From the NCBI RefSeq assembly GCF_014204795.1, contig NZ_JACHMB010000001.1:11110501-11174500 (forward strand): a DNA stretch of 64,000 nt, given 5' to 3'. The position numbers and the translations under genes are program-made. Shown piece by piece: positions 7,413-15,600 of the stretch (its first letter is position 1; each line of letters opens with the position of its first letter). The DNA is from Nonomuraea jabiensis (lineage in GTDB: Bacteria; Actinomycetota; Actinomycetes; Streptosporangiales; Streptosporangiaceae). Below the pieces are notes generated by a model that saw nothing but the letters and a program-made list of their open reading frames with translations, did not search any database and was not told the DNA's origin.

Positions 7413-8227
7413 CCGAGCCGATCGTGCCGCTGCGGCGGCCCGGCCGGTGGGTGGCCGCCGCGGTGCTCGCGGTGCTGGCCGCGATGGCGGTCAGCTTCGT
7501 GGTGACCACCCCGGCGCTCCGGCTCGACCTGGTGGCCGGCTACCTCTTCGAGCGGTCGATCATGCGCGGGCTGCTGCTCACGGTCGAGCTGACGGCGCTG
7601 GCCATGCTGGCGGGCGCCGTACTTGGCACCGGTCTGGCGATCATGCGGCTGTCGGACAATCCGCTGCTGCGCTGGGTCGCCGCCGCCTACGTCTGGCTCT
7701 TCCGCGGCACGCCCATCCTGGTCCAGCTGCTGTTCTGGTTCTTCCTGGGCGCGGTGATGCCGCGGATCAGCCTGGGCGTCCCCTTCGGCCCCGAGTTCTT
7801 CTCCACGCCGGTCAACGTGCTGATCACCCCGTTCACCGCGGCCATCCTCGGCCTCGGGCTGAACGAGGCGGCGTACATGGCCGAGATCGTCAGAGCGGGC
7901 ATCGGCTCGGTCGACCACGGGCAGCGGGAGGCCGCCGAAGCGCTGGGCATGCGGCCCGCACTGGTCTACCGGCGCGTCATCCTGCCCCAGGCGGCCCGGG
8001 TGATCGTGCCGCCGACCGCCAACGAGACGATCTCGATGCTCAAGCTCACCTCCCTGGTGCTGGTCATCGGCCTACCGGACCTGCTCACCAGCGCCCAGCT
8101 GATCTACGGGCGCAACTTCCAGCAGATCCCGCTGCTGATCGTCGCCAGCCTCTGGTATCTCGTCCTGACCACGCTGCTGACCGTGGCCCAGTCACGGCTC
8201 GAACGACGGTTCGGAGGCCGGTCGTGA
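7409..8227 (+). CDS. amino-acid ABC transporter permease
   Basis: A 272-residue inner-membrane permease of the HisM/GlnP type. It shows an N-terminal membrane helix near residues 13-33, further helices around 55-80 and 85-115, and the conserved EAA loop 'EAAEALGMRPALVYRRVILPQA' near 180-200 that docks the ATPase. The ribosome-binding site AAGGAGG comes from the preceding mini-ORF. Its stop overlaps the ATPase start. Confidence 0.92.
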   Translation: MTEPIVPLRRPGRWVAAAVLAVLAAMAVSFVVTTPALRLDLVAGYLFERSIMRGLLLTVELTALAMLAGAVLGTGLAIMRLSDNPLLRWVAAAYVWLFRGTPILVQLLFWFFLGAVMPRISLGVPFGPEFFSTPVNVLITPFTAAILGLGLNEAAYMAEIVRAGIGSVDHGQREAAEALGMRPALVYRRVILPQAARVIVPPTANETISMLKLTSLVLVIGLPDLLTSAQLIYGRNFQQIPLLIVASLWYLVLTTLLTVAQSRLERRFGGRS

Positions 8228-8985
8228 ACGAACTGCTCGTCGCGAGGGGCGTGCGCAAGAGCTTCGGGAAGGTCGAGGTGCTCAAGGGCATCGACCTGAC
8301 GGTCCACGCCGGCCAGGTGGTGTGCCTGCTCGGCCCGTCGGGCTCGGGCAAGTCGACCTTCCTGCGCTGCGTGAACCACCTCGAACGGCTCGACGCCGGG
8401 GAGATCTGGGTCGACGGCCACCTGGTCGGCTACCGCCGCTCGGGCGGCAGGAAGTACGAGATGCGCCCGCGCGAGGTGGCCGACCAGCGGCGGGACATCG
8501 GCATGGTGTTCCAGCGCTTCAACCTCTTCCCGCACCGCACCGCGCTGGAGAACGTCATGGAGGCGCCCACGTACGTGCTGGGCCGGCCCCGCGAGGCCGT
8601 CCGGCAGGAGGCGCTCGACCTGCTGCGGCGGGTCGGCCTGGAGGAGCGGGCCGGCCACCGCCCCGGCCAGTTGTCCGGCGGCCAGCAGCAGCGCGTGGCG
8701 ATCGCGCGGGCCCTGGCCATGAAGCCCAAGCTGATGCTGTTCGACGAGCCGACCAGCGCGCTCGACCCCGAGCTCGTCGGCGAGGTCCTCGACGTGATGA
8801 AGGACCTGGCCGCAGCGGGGATGACGATGGTGGTGGTGACGCACGAGATCGGGTTCGCCCGCGAGGTGGCCGACCACGTCGTCTTCATGGACGACGGGCT
8901 GGTCGTCGAGGCGGGGCCGGCCGCCGAGCTGATCGCCCGGCCCCGGCACGAGCGGACCAGGGCCTTCCTGGCCAAGGTCCTCTGA
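8224..8985 (+). CDS. amino-acid ABC transporter ATPase
   Basis: A 253-residue GlnQ-type ATPase. Walker A is GPSGSGKS near residues 37-44, the signature motif LSGGQQQR lies near 152-159, and Walker B with D loop is LMLFDEPTSALD near 171-182. The start is GTG 8224, overlapping the permease stop as GTGA; an open frame continues upstream but only as an out-of-frame shadow of the permease. It powers the importer formed with the two genes before it. Confidence 0.93.
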   Translation: MNELLVARGVRKSFGKVEVLKGIDLTVHAGQVVCLLGPSGSGKSTFLRCVNHLERLDAGEIWVDGHLVGYRRSGGRKYEMRPREVADQRRDIGMVFQRFNLFPHRTALENVMEAPTYVLGRPREAVRQEALDLLRRVGLEERAGHRPGQLSGGQQQRVAIARALAMKPKLMLFDEPTSALDPELVGEVLDVMKDLAAAGMTMVVVTHEIGFAREVADHVVFMDDGLVVEAGPAAELIARPRHERTRAFLAKVL

Positions 8986-9005
8986 ACAGACGAAGGGATC
9001 CGACC

Positions 9006-10661
9006 ATGTCACGGGGACAAACCGCGCGGACGGGCGGCGACCTGGTCGTCGAGTCGCTGGCCGCGCTCGGCGCGACCACGGTCTTCGGCGAGCCGGGGCA
9101 GCACGCGCTCGGCCTGTTCGACGCGCTGCGCCGTTCGGACCTGCGCTACGTGGGGTGCCGTACCGAGCTGAGCGTCGCGTTCGCGGCCGACGGCCACGCC
9201 CGCGCGACCGGCTCGGTCACGCCCTTCATCGTCTCCACCGGTCCGGGCGCGCTGGGCACCCTCCCCGCGCTCATGGAGTCCCGCGCGGCCGCCGTCCCCG
9301 TGCTGGCCGTCAGCAGCCAGATCCCCGCGGACGGGCTGGGCGGGCGGCGCAGGGGCTACCTGCACGAGCTGCCGGACCAGGCCGCGTCCTTCAGGGACGT
9401 CGTGAAGTCGGTCCACGTGGTGCGGACGGCCGGGCAGATCGCGCCGGCGCTGGCCGAGGCGTGGGAGCTCGCGCTGACCGCGCCCGCGGGCCCGGTGCTG
9501 GTGGAGATCCCGCAGGACGTGCTGCTCGCCGAGACCGGGATCCCGGCGGTGCGCGAGCTCCGGGTGGCGCCCAGACCGCTCGCCCCGCGGGCCGAGCTCG
9601 TCGCCGCGGCGGCCGACCTGCTGGTACGGGCGGGCAATCCGGTGATCCTGGCCGGCGGCGGGGTAGTGCGCGCCGGCGCCCAGGCGGCCCTGCTGGAGCT
9701 GGCCCAGGAGCTGGACGCGCCGGTCGCCACCACGTTCGGCGCGAAGGGCGCCTTTCCCTGGGAGCACCCGCTGTCGCTGCAGTCGTGGCTGGAGGACCGG
9801 CACCTGACGGCGTTCCTGGAGGAGGCCGACGTGCTGCTGGTCGTCGGCTCGGGGCTGGGGGAACTGTCCAGCAACTACCACACGATGCGGCCGCGGGGCC
9901 GCGTCGTGCAGATCGAGGCCGAGCTCGGCAAGCTGGAGTCCAACCATCCGGGGCTGGCCGTCCACGCGGACGCCCGGCTGGCGCTGGAGGAGCTGGCGCG
10001 GGCGGTGAAGGGCGCGCGTACCGGCCGGGACATGGCATCGGGCCGGCCGGGGGCCCAACCGGCGGCCCGGTCGGCGGTGCGTGATGTGCTCACGCGGGTC
10101 GCCGCGCGGCTGGACGCGCAGGACCTCGCGCTCGAACGGTCGCTGCTCGCGGCCGTCGACCGCGCGCTGCCGGAACGGGCGCCGAGCTTCTGGGACATGA
10201 CGATCCTGGCGTACTGGGCCTGGTCCGCCTGGCCGCGCCCGATGGAGTCGGCGCAGGGCGCGGGCGGGCTCGGCTACGCGCTACCGGCCGCGCTCGGCGC
10301 GGCCGCCGCCACCGGCGGCCCGGTGCTCGCGGTCAGCGGCGACGGAGGGGCGATGTACGGCCTGGCCGAGCTGGCCACGCTCCACCAGCACCGCCTGGAC
10401 GTGACCTGGCTGATCGTGGACGACGGCGGCTACGGCATCCTGCGCGAGTACATGACGGACGCGTTCGGCACCGCCACGGGGACCGAACTGGCCAGGCCGG
10501 ACTTCGCCGCCCTCGCGGCGGCCTTCGGCGTGCCGGCCTGGCGCACCACACCGGAGGACCTGGAGAGCGACCTCGCGCGGGCGCTGCGGACCCCGGGGCC
10601 GAGCGTCGTCGTGCTGCCCGCGACGCTGCGCATGTTCGCCCCCACCCACCTGGCGGGCTAG
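9006..10661 (+). CDS. thiamine pyrophosphate-dependent enzyme, acetolactate synthase/benzoylformate decarboxylase-like
   Basis: A 551-residue TPP enzyme with the three-domain layout of the acetolactate synthase group: PYR domain (about 10-175) with the conserved glutamate in RTELSVAFAADGHA, central NAD/FAD-like domain (about 195-335) and TPP-binding domain (about 385-545) with GDGGAMYGLAEL and then DDGGYG in place of the usual NNGGYG. The reaction is probably decarboxylation or carboligation of a 2-oxo acid. It lies 20 bases after the ABC importer ATPase, so the imported compound or its product is the likely substrate. Confidence 0.82.
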   Translation: MSRGQTARTGGDLVVESLAALGATTVFGEPGQHALGLFDALRRSDLRYVGCRTELSVAFAADGHARATGSVTPFIVSTGPGALGTLPALMESRAAAVPVLAVSSQIPADGLGGRRRGYLHELPDQAASFRDVVKSVHVVRTAGQIAPALAEAWELALTAPAGPVLVEIPQDVLLAETGIPAVRELRVAPRPLAPRAELVAAAADLLVRAGNPVILAGGGVVRAGAQAALLELAQELDAPVATTFGAKGAFPWEHPLSLQSWLEDRHLTAFLEEADVLLVVGSGLGELSSNYHTMRPRGRVVQIEAELGKLESNHPGLAVHADARLALEELARAVKGARTGRDMASGRPGAQPAARSAVRDVLTRVAARLDAQDLALERSLLAAVDRALPERAPSFWDMTILAYWAWSAWPRPMESAQGAGGLGYALPAALGAAAATGGPVLAVSGDGGAMYGLAELATLHQHRLDVTWLIVDDGGYGILREYMTDAFGTATGTELARPDFAALAAAFGVPAWRTTPEDLESDLARALRTPGPSVVVLPATLRMFAPTHLAG

Positions 10662-11494
10662 CCCTTGCGGAAGGCGTCCGCGTGGTCCCGCGCCCACTGC
10701 TCGAACGTGCGCGGCGGCCGTCCGAGCACGTCCGCCACAGTCGGGTGGACGGTCGTCTCGTCGAGCGTGCCGTCCACGAAGAACTGGAAGAACGCGTCGA
10801 CGTACTCGACCGGCATGCCCGCTTCCATCTCGGCGCGCGCCTGGCTGTTCGTCAGCCCTTCGCACCGCAGGTCCCGGCCCAGCACGCGGCCGAGGACGGC
10901 GACCTGGTCGGCGGGCAGCAGCGCGCGGGGGCCGGTCAGCTCGTGGATCCGGCCCTCGTGCTCGCCGCTCAGCAGCGCGCGGGCCGCGACGGCGGCGATG
11001 TCGTACGGGTCGACGGCCGCGACCGGCACGTCGGCGAACGGCACCCGCACCACGTCTCCGGCCTCGAGCTGCGGGAGCCAGCGCAGCGCGTTGGACATGA
11101 ACGACCTGGGCCGCAGGAAGGTCCAGGCCAGGCCCGACTCGCGCACGGCCCGTTCGGAGAGCGTCATGTAGCGGGAGACGGCGTTCCCGAGGTCCTCCAG
11201 CGCGGCCGAGCCACCGGACAGGAGCACGACGTGCCGCACGCCCGCGTCGCGGGCCCGGGCCAGCAGCCCGGGCATGTCCGCGTAGCCCGGCATGAGGTAC
11301 AGCCCCTGCACGCCGTCGAGCGCTTCGGCCAGGCTCTCGGGCTGGTTGAGGTCGCCCGTCACGGGCTCGGCGCCGGCCAGGAGGGCGGCGCGGCGCGGGT
11401 CGCGGACGAGCGCCCGGACCGGCCGGCCGGCCGAGGCCAGCGCGGCGACGAGTTCGGAGCCGACGTTGCCGGTGGCGCCGGTCACTAAGATCAT
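10658..11494 (-). CDS. NmrA-like NAD(P)-binding protein
   Basis: A 278-residue atypical short-chain dehydrogenase of the NmrA/SDR a5 type. The Rossmann motif GATGNVGSELV occupies residues 6-16 and a basic NADP-selecting patch VRDPRR follows near 36-41. Such proteins are quinone reductases or redox sensors. Its TAG stop lies on CTAG, which is simultaneously the stop of the convergent TPP enzyme gene. A homologue of the same family lies at 40347-41201. Confidence 0.83.
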   Translation of the reverse strand: MILVTGATGNVGSELVAALASAGRPVRALVRDPRRAALLAGAEPVTGDLNQPESLAEALDGVQGLYLMPGYADMPGLLARARDAGVRHVVLLSGGSAALEDLGNAVSRYMTLSERAVRESGLAWTFLRPRSFMSNALRWLPQLEAGDVVRVPFADVPVAAVDPYDIAAVAARALLSGEHEGRIHELTGPRALLPADQVAVLGRVLGRDLRCEGLTNSQARAEMEAGMPVEYVDAFFQFFVDGTLDETTVHPTVADVLGRPPRTFEQWARDHADAFRKG

Positions 11495-11745
11495 GGCGCC
11501 AGACTATCGGGAGTCCCATCGCAGCCGAGCCGCTGCTCCGTACGGCGGCTCGTACGGCCCGTCGCGACGGTCGTCGGGCAGCGCCCGCACCCCGACAAGG
11601 CGCGCGAACCCGATATTTCGCGAGATCCACTCATTTGTCGGTCAGGGCCGCTAGGTTCGGCGCAACAACAGCGGCAGGGGCACGGAAACCCCTGCTCATT
11701 CGTGGTTTCATGCCCGGATTTCGGGTTTCTGGAAGGCGGGGACCG

Positions 11746-12612
11746 TTGGGTTGGCTGGCAGCGGGCGACGGGTACGAGGTCGCCCTGATAGAGGGCCGGG
11801 TGGCGGCGCGAGCCACCTCCGGCCGATCGGCGGGACGGCAGCTGAAATCGCTGCCGAAGGCGTTGCGTGATCACCCCGAGGTGGACCGGCTGCGCCGCTT
11901 CGCCGAGTGGCTCGACCGCCACGCCGCCGCGTGCGTGGCGCAGGCGGACCTGTGGATGGTGTCGTCACTGCCCGTGCCGACCGGGCTGCTGGCCCGGGTG
12001 TGGCCGGACGAGGCATGGCAGTCGGCGCTGCGCGACCTGGCCGTGGTCGGCGACGACCCCGACGAGGTCGGCTTCCTGCGCGACGCCACCGAGACGGGCG
12101 AGCTGCGGGTGGTCAACCTCGACGGCGAGACCGTACGGCTGTCGCCGCGCACGGTGACGCTGCCCCACCCGGTGCTGCTGCCCGACCTCGACGACCTGCG
12201 GGAGTTCGCCGCCGAGCTGGGCGTGGTCCAGAAGGTCGAGCAGATCCACCGCGCCACCTGGCGCAAGCCCGCCGACCTGGACGGCAAGGCGACGACCGTG
12301 ACGGAGTTCTCCGGCGGCACGTACGACTCCCGCTTCGGCCTGGCCGCGCGGGCCACCACGCTCGGCTACCGGGTCACCGGCGGCTACGCCACCTGCCGCG
12401 TCCGCGACGCCGGGACCATCACCGAGGCGAGCGTCTGGATCGGCGAGCCGTACTGGGAGGACGAGGTGGGCACGGGCGGCCTGACCTGGCAGGACCTCGA
12501 CGGCAGGACCCTGCCGCTGCGCGAGGTCGGCCCGGTGGCCTGGTCGGAGGGGATGCGGATGGCCGCGGCGCTGTACGCGGGGCGCAAGGTCGAGGAGGGC
12601 AAGGACGCATGA
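11746..12612 (+). CDS. DUF4132 family protein of the MoxR-VWA locus
   Basis: A 288-residue protein of the DUF4132 family, the domain found in E. coli YehI/MolR. Recognisable features are GWLAAGDGYEVAL at the N terminus, then KSLPKALRDHPEV, an EWLDRH motif, WMVSSLPVPTGLLARVWPD and LPDLDDLREFAAELGVVQ. Function is unknown; no enzyme motif is visible. The frame opens at a TTG at 11635, but TTG 11746 has GGAAGG nine bases upstream and gives the family's usual N terminus. The gene is the first of a five-gene set and is coupled to the next through a mini-ORF. Confidence 0.75.
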   Translation: MGWLAAGDGYEVALIEGRVAARATSGRSAGRQLKSLPKALRDHPEVDRLRRFAEWLDRHAAACVAQADLWMVSSLPVPTGLLARVWPDEAWQSALRDLAVVGDDPDEVGFLRDATETGELRVVNLDGETVRLSPRTVTLPHPVLLPDLDDLREFAAELGVVQKVEQIHRATWRKPADLDGKATTVTEFSGGTYDSRFGLAARATTLGYRVTGGYATCRVRDAGTITEASVWIGEPYWEDEVGTGGLTWQDLDGRTLPLREVGPVAWSEGMRMAAALYAGRKVEEGKDA

Positions 12613-12683
12613 GCGAGCGAAGCGAGCGACCAATCGAACACAGCCGAGGCTCGCTCATGCGACCGACGAAGGAGGACGCATGA
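12609..12683 (+). CDS. 24-codon coupling mini-ORF (MSERSER...MRPTKEDA)
   Basis: The ATG overlaps the stop of the DUF4132 gene (ATGA), and the mini-ORF's stop overlaps the ATG of the 1606-residue protein gene (ATGA). Its first codons repeat GAGCGAGCGAAGCGAGCGA, encoding SERSER, and the end spells SLMRPTKEDA with the ribosome-binding site CGACGAAGGAGG inside the Thr-Lys-Glu codons. The 3' twenty bases match the mini-ORF at 7320-7412 at 19 of 20 positions. Confidence 0.5.
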   Translation: MSERSERPIEHSRGSLMRPTKEDA

Positions 12684-15600
12684 GCGAACAGTTGCTGAAG
12701 GCCGGTGCGATCCTGCCGCCGGACACCGAGAGCGCCGTCGAGGGCGCCGTGCCCATGACCGCCCGCCGCTACCGTCACCCCGCGCTCGACGACCGCGTGG
12801 TCGTGCGCCTGGTCGCGGGCGAGCTGGGCGCGGCCGAGGACCTGGCCGCCGGGTTCCTGGGCCTGGAGCCCGACGGTGAGCCCGCGGTGGTCGGGCTCGG
12901 GTCGAGGCGTTCGCTCGGGTTTCCCGAGTGGGTGCTGGTGCACCACCCCGGCGACGGGCAGCACGCGCTCGCCGTCGTCCCGGAGCTGGAGCGGATCGCC
13001 CGCCAGGCCAAGTCCAAGCCCAAGAACGCGCTCGACGGCTACCACGAGCTGGCCCGCCGGCTCGGCGCGTCCGTGCCGCACTTCCTGCCCACGTTCTACG
13101 AGCAGGCCGGGCGGGTGTTCATCGGCGTGGAGAACGCCACCTACGCCGCCCAGATGTTCTCCAGCGCCCGCAGGGCGGAGGCCGAGCACGGGCTGGAGGT
13201 CGACGAGGACCGGCTCGACGCGGTGTTCCTGGAGTTCGCGCTGGCGGGGGCGCTGCCGGTCAAGGTGCTGTCCGGTTACGCCAAGGAGCTGGCCGGCCGG
13301 GTGTCCGCCGACGAGGCGCTGCGCCGCTTCTCCCAGCTGTGCGTGCGGCGCACGGCGGGCGGCATGCCTCCCTCCGCCCAGATGGCCGGCGACCTGCGCC
13401 GCCTGGCCAGGGCGGCCGGCGTGGACGCCGACGCGACCGAGCAGTCGTACCTGCGCGAGCTGCTCGCCCTGCCCGCCACCCTGCGGGCCGCCACCGGCTG
13501 GTGGAAGGCCCACCGCGCGGCGATCGGGGCGCTGGGCGCGCGCGAGCCCGAGGTGCGCGCGACGCTGCTCGCCCTCATGCCGCAGAGCCACGACAACGAC
13601 ATGCCCGGTATGTGGCTGGACGTCCTCGAGGCGGCGGGCGCCCTCGACGAGCTCGTCTCGGGCCAGGCGCCCGAGGACGGCGTGTCCGGATGGCTCCGGC
13701 GCTTCCTCACCACCCGCAACGGCACCTGGGGCCTGCCGCCGCGGCTGCCGGTCCTCTACTCGCTGGTCGAGCGGGCCGCCGACCGGCTGCGGGCCGAGCT
13801 CGCCGGCACCGCGACCCGGGTGACGGACCCGTACGACGTCGATCTGCTCGACCTGTTCCTCGCGCTCGGCCTGCCCGTGGCCGACCCCGAAGAGGGCGAC
13901 TACCTGCGGCTGGAGCACTGGGCGAAGGGCGAGGGCCAGCGCGACCTGGTCGCGCTGGCCGCCGACGGCCGGTTCACGCAGGCCTTCCAGCGCGAGGCCG
14001 ACACGTTCACCGGCGACTCCGACGGGCTGCGCGCCGTCCGCCTGCTGGCCGCCTCCGACGGCGGCCGGCCGATGCTGGCCGAGTGGGTGCGCAAGGTCGC
14101 CGCGCGGTCGACATCCGCCGGGCTGCCCGAGCTGCCCGGCGCGCTGCGGCGGCTGTCCTGGCTGCCGGGCGAGGCCCTGGCCCTGGCCGAGGACGAGGTA
14201 CGCCAGGCCGCCGCGGCCGACGTCTCCCCCGTGCTCGCCCGTACGCTCCGGGCCGGGATCTTCGACGAGCTGGGCTGGCCGGCCTGGGAGGAGGCCGCCG
14301 CGACCCTCGTGCCGAGGAAGGACGTCGATGACATCGTGGTCGCCGACGCCTGGCCGTACCTGATCGCGGCGGGCTCCCGGCAGGTCCGCGTGCTGGAGCG
14401 GGAGGGCGCCGTGCTCACCCACGACCTGCGCGTCCCGCCCGACGACTCGTGGAACGACATCGGCTACCACTACGTGGACGGCGAGCTGCTCGTCTACTGG
14501 CAGTCCCGCACCGCCGGCTACGCCTACCGCGGCTACTGGCACACCTCGGCCGACCGCGTCCACCCCGTCGAGAGCCAGAGCGGCAGCACCCGGGGCACGC
14601 GCATGGACTGGTACCGCGGCGACGACCCGGTGACCCTGGCGCTGCCCGGCGGCGGGCGCACCACCGGGCTCGGCGTGCTGCACCCCGGCGACACCACCGT
14701 CCCCCTCGAACGGTCCGTGATCACCGACGGCACCTCCTACTGGGTGTGGACCTGGGACGGGTCCGACCGTGACACCCTCGGCTGGCACGAGTACGACCCG
14801 GTCAGCGGGCAGCACGGCAGGAAGAGCAGGCCCGCCTTCCTCACCGACATCCCCGCGGGCACGACGTTCGAGAGCGGCTGGCTGCTGCCCGCCCCGTCCG
14901 AGGAGGCCACCCCCGGGGGCGTGCCCGTGGGCGGGCTGCTCGGCTGGCGGGTGACCCGGCTGCCCGACGGTTCGCTGCGCGGCGAGGACCTGTCCGGCCG
15001 CGCGATCACCCTCCCGCCCGGCGGCGGCAAGCCGGTGCGCATCCTCACCTTCCCCGGCACGGACCGGCCCGTGGCCGTCGTCAAGGGGAGTTACCGGGTC
15101 GAACTGGTCGATGCCGACGGCGTGTGCGTCGCCACCGCCAAGACCGACGCCTCCCCCGGGGCGTTCGGCGAGGGCACGATCATCGTGCCGCCCCTGCGCT
15201 ACTGGCACCACCTGCGGCCGAGGGACCCCGAGGGGTCGGCCGCCCTGCGCGAGCTCGACCCGGAGACCGCCGCGCGGCTGCTGGCCGCGGCCCGCGAGGA
15301 GGACCTGCCGGCACGGATCCGGGAGCTGCTGCCCCAGGTCACCCACGACGGGCTGGTGGCGGGCATCGCCGGGATCGTACGGTTCGCCGGCGCCCAGCAG
15401 GCCGCCCTGGACGCCGCGGCCGCCAGGCTCACCGAGGCCCTGGCCGGCGGGCACCGCGAGCAGGCCCCCGCGGGCCCCGCGGACCACGAGCTCCAGGAGG
15501 CGCTCAGCGGGCTGGGGGTCTCCTCCTCCTACTACTGGCGCCACGAAGCCGACGGGGCCTTCCAGCAGATCCGGCGGATCCAGGCGCTGGCGGACGAGGC

